DNA of 64,000 nucleotides from DAOUEX01 sp034430235 (GCA_964478075.1 CAYZGO010000002.1:106499-170498), one strand, 5' to 3'; shown: positions 27,166 to 36,417, counted from the first letter of the stretch. Translations and numbers: made by a program. The notes: generated from the letters alone by a model not told the origin.

Positions 27166-27828
27166 ATGGATGTGAACCTGCAACTTGCGCTAGATTTCGG
27201 GGATATTGATGAAGCACTTCAGTTAGCCAAGAGGGTCGAAGAGTATGTGGACTGGATCGAAGCCGGAACCCCGCTCATTGTAGGCGAGGCGATTAGAGCC
27301 GTAACAACGCTTAAGGAGAGCTTTCCGGACAAGATAGTCGTTGCCGACCTGAAGATCATTGATGGCGGTGGACCTATGTCCAAATTGGCATTCACCGCTG
27401 GCGCCGATGTAGTCACAGTCCTCGGACATGCTGCAGACGTGACGATTTGCAAAGCTGTGGAGCAGGCCAAGCGATATGGCACCAAGGTTTTGGTAGACAT
27501 GCTGAATATCCCTCATGTTGCGGCACGAGTCCAGCAGGTGGAACTACTTGGGGTAGATTACATTGGCATCCACACTGCTTGGGACACTCTCAAATTGGGC
27601 AACAATCCTCTGCAAGGGCTTCAAGTGGCCGCAAGGGTTGCAACTCTACCTTTGGTGGTTGCTGGCGGTGTAAATCTCGATACGATCGATGCAGTGATGT
27701 GCTACAAGCCAACGACAATAATCGTCGGTACTGGGATTACTATGGCGAAGGATCCTAGAGGAGTCGCGAAATTGTTAAGAGAGAGGATGAAAGTTAACCC
27801 TTCTTTCAAGCCGCCGGAATGTCGGTAA
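27166..27828 (+). CDS. hxlA: 3-hexulose-6-phosphate synthase family protein
   Basis: 220 residues, OMP-decarboxylase suprafamily barrel. The metal/catalytic motif is VADLKIIDGGG (D-x-K-x-x-D). It matches HPS enzymes strongly at LQLALDFGDIDEALQLAKRV, VDMLNIPHVAARVQQVELLG and VVAGGVNLDTIDAV. HPS joins formaldehyde and ribulose 5-phosphate, or runs in reverse to make pentose. Keto-gulonate-phosphate decarboxylase is the main alternative in this superfamily. ATG 27166 has GGAG 7 bases upstream; the frame start at 27136 lacks one. Overlaps the isomerase gene by 10 bp. Confidence 0.82.
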   Translation: MDVNLQLALDFGDIDEALQLAKRVEEYVDWIEAGTPLIVGEAIRAVTTLKESFPDKIVVADLKIIDGGGPMSKLAFTAGADVVTVLGHAADVTICKAVEQAKRYGTKVLVDMLNIPHVAARVQQVELLGVDYIGIHTAWDTLKLGNNPLQGLQVAARVATLPLVVAGGVNLDTIDAVMCYKPTTIIVGTGITMAKDPRGVAKLLRERMKVNPSFKPPECR

Positions 27829-28403
27829 ACGTTCGGAGAATGACAATTTCAGACATCAGAGACGTCATCTTGACGGAATTGCGAGCGGTCTTTCAGACCA
27901 TCAACAACGATGAGTCCGACTTACTCGTTAAGAGCATCTTAAAAGCAGATCGGGTCTTCGTTAGTGGTCAAGGACGCTCAGGCTTCGTAATGCGATCCTT
28001 TGCCATGCGTCTGATGCATCTGGGTCTTGAGGCGTTTGTTGTGGGCGAAACCATAACGCCAAGTATCGGAACAGGGGATTTGCTTATCGTTGGTTCAGGT
28101 TCAGGGGAGACCCTCGGCTCCCTGTTAGCAGCCAGAAGCGCGAAGGGTGCGGGAGCGCGAGTGGCTGCCATTACATCGCGGCGGGAATCTTCCCTTGCTG
28201 AAGTCTCCGATCTAGTGCTGATCATTCCAGTGAAGAGTGCAAAGGTAGTTGGCGCGCCAGGGATTTCGTCCACGATTCAGCCTCTAGGTTCGCTTGCAGA
28301 ACAAAGCTTATTCATCTACCTTGATTGCATCATTGTCCGTCTGATGAAAGAGATGGACTGCTGTTCGGAAGGAATCTTCCAGCGGCACGCTAATATTGAA
28401 TAG
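27819..28403 (+). CDS. hxlB: 6-phospho-3-hexuloisomerase (SIS domain)
   Basis: 194 residues, one SIS sugar-isomerase domain. VFVSGQGRSGFVMRSFAMRL and LLIVGSGSGETLGSL are the phosphosugar-binding loops, and the C-terminal E-Q-S-L-F helix (SLAEQSLFIYLDCIIV) is as in hexuloisomerases. It converts hexulose 6-phosphate to fructose 6-phosphate. Together with the overlapping hxlA gene it forms the ribulose monophosphate pair. A second in-frame ATG at 27840 is possible. Confidence 0.85.
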   Translation: MSVNVRRMTISDIRDVILTELRAVFQTINNDESDLLVKSILKADRVFVSGQGRSGFVMRSFAMRLMHLGLEAFVVGETITPSIGTGDLLIVGSGSGETLGSLLAARSAKGAGARVAAITSRRESSLAEVSDLVLIIPVKSAKVVGAPGISSTIQPLGSLAEQSLFIYLDCIIVRLMKEMDCCSEGIFQRHANIE

Positions 28404-28440
28404 ACCATAAAGTTAAGAGGAAGCGAGGGGTGTGTAGTGC

Positions 28441-29433
28441 ATGTCGAAAGTGGATGATAAAAGGACACTGTCCCACATCTCAATGCGAGACATCGACCGG
28501 TGGGAGTTGCTAGCCAAGGTGGCTACACTGTATTACGAGGAAGGGCTGACACAGGCTCAGATAGCTGAGCACATGAATTTATCTCGGTCTAAGGTCTTTC
28601 GGCTCCTTGCGGAAGCGCGACGCGCAGGGATTGTCGAGATTCGCCTTCATCACCTATTCCGAAGAGCTGATCATCTGGAGAAGGAATTGATGCGTGGATT
28701 TTCCTTGAAAGAGGCCAGGGTCTTGCTCACTGCCTCGCCTGAGTTGCAGCAGAGGTTCGCGCCTGTGAGTGTTCTGGCTGCTCGATATCTGCAAGAAATA
28801 CTGCAGCCTGATTCGATTCTAACTATCAGTTGGGGCAAGACGCTGTATGACATGGTCAATGCGATACGACCGAATCCCACACTCCGGATGAGGGTGGTAC
28901 AGGCTGTTGGCAGCATAGGCTCTATAACCAAAGGGATCGATGGGGCTGAACTCGCCCGCCGGCTAGCTGAGCTTTTTGGCGGGACGTATTACTACGTACC
29001 TGCACCATCGGTTGTCAACGACCCAAATGCAGCCAGGACTCTGTTGGAGACAGAGCAGGTAAGACAACCACTTGCTCTAGCTCGGCAGGCAGACGTAGCA
29101 GTGTTCGGCATCGGTTCGTTGGATCCACAAAGCTCCAGCCTTGTGGTCAGCGCAACACAGCGTGCAATTCTCAGATCCCAGGCAGCGATCGGTGACATGG
29201 TTGGCCGGGTTTTCGATAGTCAAGGGCAAGCCTGTTCTGTAGCGTTTAATGACTGTGTCATTGGGATTACCTTTAACGACTTGCGGCGGATTCCCTACGC
29301 GGTGGCTGTGGCGGGCGGCCTGGAGAAGGCAAAGGCTATTCTGGGAGCTCTGCGGAGTGGTGTTATCGATGTGCTATGTACTGACAGCATTGCTGCTAGT
29401 GAGGTATTGAGATTAGACGTGCAAAGGACATAG
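28441..29433 (+). CDS. SorC-family sugar-responsive transcriptional regulator
   Basis: 330 residues. The N-terminal helix-turn-helix TQAQIAEHMNLSRSKVFRLL is followed by a large C-terminal effector domain of the SorC/DeoR-like phosphosugar-binding type (SILTISWGKTLYDMVNAI; VQAVGSIGS). It most likely controls the surrounding sugar island in response to a phosphorylated intermediate. It is the last gene before the UroD-like gene and starts 37 bp after hxlB. Confidence 0.87.
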   Translation: MSKVDDKRTLSHISMRDIDRWELLAKVATLYYEEGLTQAQIAEHMNLSRSKVFRLLAEARRAGIVEIRLHHLFRRADHLEKELMRGFSLKEARVLLTASPELQQRFAPVSVLAARYLQEILQPDSILTISWGKTLYDMVNAIRPNPTLRMRVVQAVGSIGSITKGIDGAELARRLAELFGGTYYYVPAPSVVNDPNAARTLLETEQVRQPLALARQADVAVFGIGSLDPQSSSLVVSATQRAILRSQAAIGDMVGRVFDSQGQACSVAFNDCVIGITFNDLRRIPYAVAVAGGLEKAKAILGALRSGVIDVLCTDSIAASEVLRLDVQRT

Positions 29434-29589
29434 CCCTAATCTGAACTTGCAAATGAGGGAAAATTCGAGTATCGAGCTAACAAATGTGGACTGCGGACTG
29501 GATAATGTGCCGAACTCCGACAGCCTCCTGATCTAGTCTGGCCTCTCAAGTCCTGTGAGTAGTCTGATATAACAACAGAGGGGATCAAA

Positions 29590-30729
29590 GTGTCAGCAAC
29601 CATGAGGTCACGCGAACGGGTCGTGATGGCACTTCGACACCAAGAGGCAGATCGAGTTCCGATGGCGCTGTGGGGCAGCTACTACACGCCGCAAGATCAA
29701 ACGTACTTCAAGATGTTGCAGTGCATGGACCTGGGACTCCCCCTTCCTCCCTTCCGCCGCTTCAAGACCCGCAATTCGAATTACTATGACGATCGGATAC
29801 TGGATCGACTGGGTACTGACATCCGCTATGTCTGGGTGGGTTTCACCGATCTAGGCGGTGCCAGGCCCGACACCATGGTGGATGCCTGGGGAGTCCAGTG
29901 GAAGCGACTTGGCCCCAACGTCAGCTCCGTCGGTCATCCTCTGGCCGATGCCACAATTGAGGACATAGAGGAATATCCCTGGCCCGACCCAGAACGCTAT
30001 GTTTCCATTCCTGAACTGAAAGAGCGGCTGGCGATGCTAAAGAGAAATGGGTCTTATGCCATTGCAGCTCGCGCCGTGAACTCTTATGGTCCTTTCGAAC
30101 AGGCATCAGCATTGCGTGGACGTGCGCAGTTCCTGATGGACTTGGTGCTAGAGCCCGAACTCGCTCAGCTGTTGATCGACAAGGTCACGGACGTTCTTGT
30201 GCGCTTGACTGAGATCTATCTGGATGCCGTGGGCAAAGACATCGACATTATGGAAATCCCCGGTGACGACTATGGAGGAACGGACAACTTGATGTTCTCA
30301 CCTGGCATCTTTGACAGGATGCTCAAACCGGCACTGGAGAGGATCATCCGACCGATCAAGCAATATCGTAGAGACATCGTGGTCGCTTTTCACAGTGACG
30401 GAGCGATCACGCAGCTCTTGGGTAGCTTTATTGAGCTGGGGATTGATCTGTTTCACCCGCTTGAGCCCCTCCCCGCTACCGACATGCCTGCCATAAAGGC
30501 GCAGTTCGGGGAGCAGCTATCATTTATGGGCGCGGTAGACATCAAGGAGGCAATGCCTGGCTCGATCTCAGACGTCGAAGCGGAGGTCAAGAGGCGGATC
30601 GACATCCTCGCTCCGAAGGGTGGCTACATCCTGGCCCCCGCTAATCACTTACAAACGGATGTCCCGCCGCAGAACATTGTTGCCCTCTATGATTTCGGAC
30701 GGAAGTATGGTCGTTACCCCTTGATCTGA
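29590..30729 (+). CDS. Uroporphyrinogen-decarboxylase-like protein
   Basis: 379 residues, URO-D/MtaA TIM barrel. The family contains heme biosynthetic decarboxylases and cobamide methyltransferases. The zinc motif of MtaA-type enzymes (HxC) is replaced by FHSDGAI at about residue 268, so standard methyltransferase chemistry is unlikely; the heme enzyme signatures are also absent. Members of this uncharacterised branch often sit beside sugar gene clusters, as here. The start is a GTG at 29590 with AGAGGGG upstream. Function unassigned. Confidence 0.75.
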   Translation: MSATMRSRERVVMALRHQEADRVPMALWGSYYTPQDQTYFKMLQCMDLGLPLPPFRRFKTRNSNYYDDRILDRLGTDIRYVWVGFTDLGGARPDTMVDAWGVQWKRLGPNVSSVGHPLADATIEDIEEYPWPDPERYVSIPELKERLAMLKRNGSYAIAARAVNSYGPFEQASALRGRAQFLMDLVLEPELAQLLIDKVTDVLVRLTEIYLDAVGKDIDIMEIPGDDYGGTDNLMFSPGIFDRMLKPALERIIRPIKQYRRDIVVAFHSDGAITQLLGSFIELGIDLFHPLEPLPATDMPAIKAQFGEQLSFMGAVDIKEAMPGSISDVEAEVKRRIDILAPKGGYILAPANHLQTDVPPQNIVALYDFGRKYGRYPLI

Positions 30730-30817
30730 TTGGAGGCACGTATCTCGCCTAGGGCAATCGCATTCTCGGGATAGGGTATAATAGGTTATCCAAACTGATA
30801 GCTGTGGGAGGATAACC

Positions 30818-31480
30818 ATGCCTGAATCACCCGTAGCGACGCTGACAGAGCATTTCTCGACATTGGAAGATTCGAGGGCTGATACTGGGAAACGTCATCT
30901 ACTGCTCCACATCTTGACCATCCCCATTTGTACCGCGATTTGTGCAGCGGATAGCTGGGTCCAAATAGAATGCGATTGCCCTACCATGGAAGAGAAAGGC
31001 CTCTATGTAGGAGGCAGAAGCACGACGCGCATCCTGCCACTGCTGTCTTTCGTTAGCGAACACCCGCGAGGCCTGCTCGTCTTCGATACCGGGCTGAACG
31101 CCGCCTTTGCCACTCGTCGCACACAGTACGTGGGCTGGCTAAGTGATAGACTCATTCCCTTTCGCTCCTCTCGGGGGATGAAGCTGTCCGTTGTGGACAC
31201 CGATGACTGCTCGTCTTCCTCCGCCACGAAGTCGTACTGTTGGCCGGACTTGCTGTACATGTGTGACAAAGCTACGCCAAGCCAGCGGCACAATCCTATG
31301 CCCACTCCCCGGATGCCGCATGGCGCAGCCCTATGAGGCGGCGCGCTGGCCAAGGGAGATCCCAGCGCACTAATCTTGCCTACACACGATGATAGCATAC
31401 TGCGCGGACTCGGACGGGCGGACATTGTCATCGGCGACACGTGCATGACCCAGCAAGTCACCGGCTTCGGCATACTCCAG
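30818..31480 (+). pseudogene. Chimeric remnant: ISAs1-type transposase N-terminus joined to MBL-fold hydrolase pieces
   Basis: The first about 50 codons (LTEHFSTLEDSRADTGKRHL, LTIPICTAICAADSWVQIE) match the N-terminus of ISAs1-family transposases. The frame then runs into a fragment resembling an N-acyl-homoserine-lactonase-like metallo-beta-lactamase fold (HPRGLLVFDTGLNAAFATR), which breaks up after about 31200; a last piece with THDDSILRGLGRADIVIGD follows. GGTTATCC/GGATAACC inverted boxes lie at 30784-30817. A deletion appears to have fused two genes, neither functional. Confidence 0.6.
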
Positions 31481-31489
31481 TGAACCCCC

Positions 31490-32077
31490 TTAGCTGGCTC
31501 CCTCGTAGAACCCAGGTTTGCACAAGACCTCCATGATCCTCATGTCAAAGAAGGTCTGCACATCGGCTGGTTTGAGCACGACTGCAGTATCTGCTCCACG
31601 TCCAGTGCCGCCGATTGCGATAGCTGGCTCGCCAACACGAATTAACCCAGCATCTGCGGTCATCAGTGCGATCTCACAGACCACTTTCATGCCCTCGCCG
31701 AAGATACGCAAAGTGTAGGCAACAATTTCCTCAAGTTCGTAGGTTCCGAGCTTCTTGCGCACCGCGCGGCCCACTCCTCCAAAGGCGTGTAGGCAAGTAA
31801 GGATGCGCCCTCCATTGGCCTCGATAGCTTTGCGGTTCTCTTCAGTTAGTTCCTGCTGATTGGGCTCCTTAAAGCCTGTGGAGTGCGTCACAAGCACCAG
31901 GTTATAGCCTCTAAACACTTCAGTCGCGCGCAGGCCAGTTTGTCCCCTGGTTGTGGCCACAACAATGGACTTGATGCCGAGCTCCTCGGCACGAGCCTTG
32001 GCAATTTGCAGAGTGCGCTCTGTGTTGTCCTTGCCCGGCCTGCTAAAGTAAGTACAGTTGATCGTTGTGTTGTCCAT
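31490..32077 (-). CDS. Pyruvate-kinase alpha/beta (C-terminal) domain-like protein
   Basis: 195 residues from ATG 32077 (MDNTTINCTYFSRPGKDNTE), with GGAGAAG upstream. The Rossmann-like beginning (LGIKSIVVATTRGQTGLRAT, YNLVLVTHSTGFKEPN) resembles the isolated PK_C-like domain family. No pyruvate kinase catalytic barrel is present, so it is not a glycolytic kinase; role unknown. It lies downstream of the TtcA-like gene on the same strand, separated by 104 bp. Confidence 0.72.
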   Translation of the reverse strand: MDNTTINCTYFSRPGKDNTERTLQIAKARAEELGIKSIVVATTRGQTGLRATEVFRGYNLVLVTHSTGFKEPNQQELTEENRKAIEANGGRILTCLHAFGGVGRAVRKKLGTYELEEIVAYTLRIFGEGMKVVCEIALMTADAGLIRVGEPAIAIGGTGRGADTAVVLKPADVQTFFDMRIMEVLCKPGFYEGAS

Positions 32078-32181
32078 AAGGTCTTCTCCGTTGTCTGTGT
32101 TGCTGCGTCTCTCAGCCGTATCTTGGAGGGGATGCCTGTCGAGTCCTTTTTCTGGCCGTGATTCAGCAGCCATCTTGTAGT

Positions 32182-32973
32182 TCACCCTGTCGTGTCTTGC
32201 GCTGGTGCTGTCTCAAGCCTTCGGCCTCGAGGCCTCAAGCCCGAGGTGGCCTCAGCCCGAAGCCCTGCTCGGAAGAGGTTGATCTTGACCTTGGGATACT
32301 CTTGCTCCAATGCACGGATGGCGTTCTTCACCGACATGCGGCGCGAAGTCATGCTGCGTGGGCAGCGTGCCGCTTCCAGCGGGAATGCAGACGCTCGCGC
32401 AAAACGCGCTATCTCCTTCTCTGGCACGTAGATCATAGGACGGATGAGCACAAACTGACCGTCGAAGAACAGCCGCTTTGGGCTCAGCGTCTCGACCTTG
32501 CCATGAAAGATCAGGTTAAGCAGAGTTGTCTGCGCTGCGTCGTCGGCGTGATGGCCCAGCGCGACCTTGTTGCAGCCGAGACGCTGCGCCGCCACAAACA
32601 TCGCCTTGCGGCGCAGATATGAGCAGCGAAAGCAGTCTGCCTGCTCACCTACGTCAACTGTCTCAAAGGTACATGCCTGCCTTTGTGAGTCGAAATAGGC
32701 CTCAAGCGCGCTGCGCACGTCTAGCTCCGCGCATGACATCCCGTCGGACTTGAGCATCACCACGTGAACGGCCACGGTCTCGTACTTTTCAAGGGCGCTG
32801 CGCTGTCTGAGGCGCAGCAGATGCAGCAGCGTGAGACTATCCTTACCACCAGAGACGGCCACAGCGATACGATCTCCGTCCGCGATCATCTCATAATCAC
32901 GGATAGCCTTGTTCACACTTTTCAATAGATAGTAGGCTAGCTTGTCCGTCAGAGCAATATCGCGTTTGCTCAC
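32182..32973 (-). CDS. ttcA: TtcA/TtuA-family PP-loop tRNA thiolation protein
   Basis: 263 residues from a GTG at 32973, with GGGAG five bases upstream. The PP-loop is AVAVSGGKDSLTLLHLL; a CxxC pair is at CFRCSYLRRKAMFVAA and the ATPase region at KVALGHHADDAAQTTLLNL. The family adenylates and thiolates a tRNA base (s2C32 or s2T54), using an Fe-S cluster. The C-terminus has KINLFRAGLRAEATSGLRPR and a low-complexity tail. The longer frame to 33303 overlaps the next gene and has no family similarity. Confidence 0.85.
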   Translation of the reverse strand: MSKRDIALTDKLAYYLLKSVNKAIRDYEMIADGDRIAVAVSGGKDSLTLLHLLRLRQRSALEKYETVAVHVVMLKSDGMSCAELDVRSALEAYFDSQRQACTFETVDVGEQADCFRCSYLRRKAMFVAAQRLGCNKVALGHHADDAAQTTLLNLIFHGKVETLSPKRLFFDGQFVLIRPMIYVPEKEIARFARASAFPLEAARCPRSMTSRRMSVKNAIRALEQEYPKVKINLFRAGLRAEATSGLRPRGRRLETAPAQDTTG

Positions 32974-33082
32974 AGGGTCTCCCTTGTAGAAGCTTATATC
33001 ACCCAGGAACACGTTCAGAGTGCTGCAATAGACGAAAAAGGGCGTGGCATGGATGCCACCCCCGAGTCTTATCCTGGTCACA

Positions 33083-33496
33083 CTAGGCTGGCTTGATTCC
33101 CAGGTAGGTCCGTCCCTTCGTGAGCATACGCAAGAGAGTTTCCGGCGGCCTCTTGTCCAGACGCTCGTACAACTCGAGGACCGAAAGCGGTTCGTTGCGG
33201 TTAGCCAGAAAGGTACGGAAGATACTGTCGAGAAGCGGAGTATCTGATGTGAGGTAGCCCGGTTTGAGACTGCAGCACGCACGGATGGATTCCCAGATGG
33301 CATCTATCCTGGTTACCTCCGCTGTCTCTGGATCAATCGTATCCACCATCTTCACATCCGATAACGTGCCGACAGCTTCGCGACACTCCGGACACAAAAG
33401 GTCCCTCATAAAGATACGGATATCTTTATTCCGTTTCTCCCACCAGGAGAAGTCAATGTGGAACTTGGTGTCAACGGTCGGCCTAAATGCCCTCAC
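33083..33496 (-). CDS. Hypothetical protein, 137 residues
   Basis: No family recognised. Contains CPECREAVGTL (a CxxC pair) and an alpha-helical C-terminal half. Its GTG start overlaps the stop codon of the 33493-35202 gene by 4 bp, so the two are translationally coupled and probably act together. Confidence 0.6.
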   Translation of the reverse strand: MRAFRPTVDTKFHIDFSWWEKRNKDIRIFMRDLLCPECREAVGTLSDVKMVDTIDPETAEVTRIDAIWESIRACCSLKPGYLTSDTPLLDSIFRTFLANRNEPLSVLELYERLDKRPPETLLRMLTKGRTYLGIKPA

Positions 33497-35202
33497 GGAC
33501 TATGGACCTCTCTATTCACTCCATATTGATAGACGCGGTCTACAATCAAATTCTGGCGGTGTGAGTTTGGACGCCGGCTCATCTGCTCTGGTGTATTGTA
33601 AGTGATGTCGCGTAGGGATCCATCATAGATCCAATTGCCATCGCCCACAGGGTCGAAACAGGCCCGACGGGTCAACTCGGCGAAAATGGGCACAGCGCCA
33701 CAACGCCGTGTCAGGTTCACGGCGGAGTAGAGGGTCTTGGCATGCACAAGGCCCTGTCCGCTCAGCTTGGCTAACTCGGGGAAAATCTCGGTCAGATACT
33801 CGAAGAGAGACTGGGTTTTTTGACCAGCGTTGATCCACAAGCCATTGAGCTCGTCCGCAGGCCCCTCATCAATCAGCAGGTGCTTATCGTAGTGACAGGC
33901 ATAGGCCTTGCGCTGTATGCTGAAAGTCAACCGACCGCGGAATACCTTCGCCTCTCTTATCCAGTCACCCTTGCGCCTGCGCTTTTCGTGGCTAATCAGA
34001 AAAGTGACTGGGTCATCCGCCTGGCGAAGCTCTACCACGCCACCAATTGGCACCCCGTGGCGCTGATACCATTCACCCAACCCCCAGGCATAGCCCTCGG
34101 CTGGCATCATCCAGCCCGCTATCTTCTCTTTGTTCTGCTGGTCAAGAAAGGTGACCCTGAGGGGCTCAGCGGGCTTCTCCAAGAGCAAGCCCAGTGCCCA
34201 AGTTGGGAGCGGCAAAGTGCCCTCGCGGCGGTGCGGATAGATCAGCAAGATCTGCACGCTGTCCACACTGCCAGGCTTAACCACCCGTGGCTGTTCCAAC
34301 TCGTCGGCCTCATCCGCAAGTTCCGTGACAAAGTCGCGCAGTTCTCGGTTCAGCCATTCGCCACCCCGCGCGCTGTACATGGGCACCAGGCGTGCTGGCT
34401 TGTGGTGTACGCTTGTTGGAATCAAACTGTTTAGATACCAGGTCGGCGCGTCGGAAACACTGATCTCCACGAAGCGAGGGTCCTGACTTAGTGCATAGCC
34501 CAGTGCATATGCTCGGACTGAGATCTTGGTCTCGGAGGGCAATTCCACTTCCTCGAGAAGTTGTGAGATGGTCAAAGGCTGATGCCGTTCGTCAATCATC
34601 GCCTCGGCAATATTCAAGTGGAAAGGACTCACCTCAAGCAGCAGTTCGCGCAGGAACCAGTGCCTATCAAAGTGCACAAAATCCTCGTTTTGCAGCAAAG
34701 CGTCTTGCAACCGTTTACGCACGCTTGGGCCATGATCTTTGTACAGTTGTTCGGGCGAGAGGAAGCCCTCGCTGCCTTTGAGTAACGCCATACTGCGGTT
34801 GAGAGCGTGATCTAGAGCAAACTCTGCGGCAAACTCTCGTGGAGCAGCTCCATTCTCAAGTTGGACCTGAATCACACCGAAGGGGCCATAACGCGGGTTG
34901 TTACCCTCTCGAACCGCCAATACCTTACCCACGGCATAGTCAAAGGCGGGGAACACAAGTCGTTGACCCACCTCATATTTCTCCTGCGGCTGATAGATCA
35001 GCCCTCTATCGCTCTTCTTCGATAGCGCGTCTTCTTCCCCAAGGCAGTGACGCTCAACTACCTTCAAACCGAGTTCATCAATAGTTCGAGGTTCGCCTTC
35101 CTCTACAAACCACTCGTAGAGATACTCCACATCCTCCTTGTGTATGGCAAACTCTTCGAGCCAATACTCAGCAGTCTGCGTCCGCATTTGTTGAAAAAGC
35201 AC
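33493..35202 (-). CDS. Hypothetical protein, about 569 residues
   Basis: I do not recognise the family. GTG 35202 is chosen because GGAGG lies four bases upstream; a frame to 35238 is also open. No membrane helices or signal peptide. Residues roughly 60-230 look like nucleic-acid-binding or winged-helix-like segments (FLSPEQLYKDHGPSVRKRLQ; HFDRHWFLRELLLEVSPFHL), and the middle has beta-rich stretches (LRVTFLDQQNKEKIAGWMMP). It is coupled to the 33083-33496 gene and sits among RNA/DNA maintenance genes (ttcA, nfo-like, argS, polA). Confidence 0.65.
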   Translation of the reverse strand: MLFQQMRTQTAEYWLEEFAIHKEDVEYLYEWFVEEGEPRTIDELGLKVVERHCLGEEDALSKKSDRGLIYQPQEKYEVGQRLVFPAFDYAVGKVLAVREGNNPRYGPFGVIQVQLENGAAPREFAAEFALDHALNRSMALLKGSEGFLSPEQLYKDHGPSVRKRLQDALLQNEDFVHFDRHWFLRELLLEVSPFHLNIAEAMIDERHQPLTISQLLEEVELPSETKISVRAYALGYALSQDPRFVEISVSDAPTWYLNSLIPTSVHHKPARLVPMYSARGGEWLNRELRDFVTELADEADELEQPRVVKPGSVDSVQILLIYPHRREGTLPLPTWALGLLLEKPAEPLRVTFLDQQNKEKIAGWMMPAEGYAWGLGEWYQRHGVPIGGVVELRQADDPVTFLISHEKRRRKGDWIREAKVFRGRLTFSIQRKAYACHYDKHLLIDEGPADELNGLWINAGQKTQSLFEYLTEIFPELAKLSGQGLVHAKTLYSAVNLTRRCGAVPIFAELTRRACFDPVGDGNWIYDGSLRDITYNTPEQMSRRPNSHRQNLIVDRVYQYGVNREVHSP

Positions 35203-35245
35203 TAGTCCTCCAACACTATTCAGAGATGTTCTACGCAAGAAATGA

Positions 35246-36094
35246 TCAAGTACGCGATTCGCCTTGCTTGTCGCCCAGCAAATGATAGATGCGCTTCAGC
35301 AACAGGGCGTCCTCCTCCAGATTCGGACTTTCGCAGATTATCGTACCACGAACGCCCCAACCAACCAGAACCTGCAACAGTTCCTCATAGCGCAGATCTG
35401 ATGCAGCAAGATTGAGATGTTTGCGCTCGCCTGCCCCAGTATATGCTATGCCCTGTAAGTGAATGTGCATATCCTGCAGAGCACCTTCGCCCAAGAGCTG
35501 CCTGACACGATCCAGAACAGCTTCAAACTCAGCATAAGTGTTAATGGCGCCTCCGGACCGGGCGTGCAGGTGGGCAAAGTCTATACATGGGCTCACGGCA
35601 TCAATCTCAGCACTTAGCTGCAAAGTCTCACCCAAGTCACCGAATTGGGTTGGTTTCCCAGTCGTTTCGGGACGCAGGCAAATGTCCAGGCCCTCGTCAC
35701 GTATCTGGTCGGCGATCAATCTCAACTGCGCCTCGGCGCGCTCGTAGACTATGGACGGCGGATCATCGTGGTAGAAAGCAGGGTGAAAGACCACATTTCG
35801 CGCCCCGCAGATCGCAGAGATCCGCACGGCCTTGAGGAGACGCTCGCGGCTGGCCTTCACCTTCTCCGGATCCTTCGAATTGAAGTTGATATAATATGGT
35901 GCGTGGGCACTCAGGCGAACGCCATTCTCCCTGGCAGCTCGACGCACTTGGTGAGCACATTCCTCGCCCATTGCCACACGCCGCACGAACTGCAATTCCA
36001 TAGCGTCCAGGCCCAGGGCGCGCACCTTGGCAATGCCATCAACGCTGCTGCGTTTCTGTGTGCTGACGGGAACCCCTGCTGGTCCAAACAACAT
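35246..36094 (-). CDS. Endonuclease IV / AP-endonuclease-2 family TIM barrel protein
   Basis: 282 residues, MLFGPAGVPVSTQKRSSVDG start. Metal-ligand segments of the Nfo fold are visible: LSAHAPYYINF, VFHPAFYHDD, CLRPETTGKPTQFGDL, PCIDFAHLHARSGG, DMHIHLQG and TIICESPN. It should bind three zinc ions and cleave at abasic sites in base excision repair, though the same fold includes sugar isomerases. Its start overlaps the stop of the small zinc-ribbon gene (TGATG). Confidence 0.8.
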   Translation of the reverse strand: MLFGPAGVPVSTQKRSSVDGIAKVRALGLDAMELQFVRRVAMGEECAHQVRRAARENGVRLSAHAPYYINFNSKDPEKVKASRERLLKAVRISAICGARNVVFHPAFYHDDPPSIVYERAEAQLRLIADQIRDEGLDICLRPETTGKPTQFGDLGETLQLSAEIDAVSPCIDFAHLHARSGGAINTYAEFEAVLDRVRQLLGEGALQDMHIHLQGIAYTGAGERKHLNLAASDLRYEELLQVLVGWGVRGTIICESPNLEEDALLLKRIYHLLGDKQGESRT

Positions 36095-36330
36095 CAGTCC
36101 TGCTGCCTCGGGAAAAAGGAATTAACGTCAAAGAGAAAGGCTTTGCAGTTGCCACATTGACTGCAGATGACATCAAGCCTATCGTAGTGCAGGCCCTGAG
36201 CACCCTGCAGAAGTGATTGCATGCGCACTTTCCACCGTCTACCACAGGTTGGACAAGGATGCGCAGATATGTACGCGTATTCATCAGACACACTGTTGAC
36301 GGGCACAGCTTCGCTATAGTCCGGGACCAT
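36094..36330 (-). CDS. Small zinc-ribbon protein, unknown function
   Basis: 78 residues from ATG 36330, with AGGTGA upstream. Two CxxC pairs (CPTCGRRW and CSQCGNCK) form a likely zinc ribbon, separated by a helical segment. A TTG start at 36354 is an alternative. The stop overlaps the start of the endonuclease IV-like gene, suggesting co-translation. Confidence 0.65.
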   Translation of the reverse strand: MVPDYSEAVPVNSVSDEYAYISAHPCPTCGRRWKVRMQSLLQGAQGLHYDRLDVICSQCGNCKAFLFDVNSFFPRQQD

Positions 36331-36417
36331 CGATTTCACCTGAACACTAAACAAAGGCCCAAGCCGCGCAGCCTCGCTTACGAACGTCCGGTCAGCGCAA
36401 CCAAAGCCTTGCCACTA

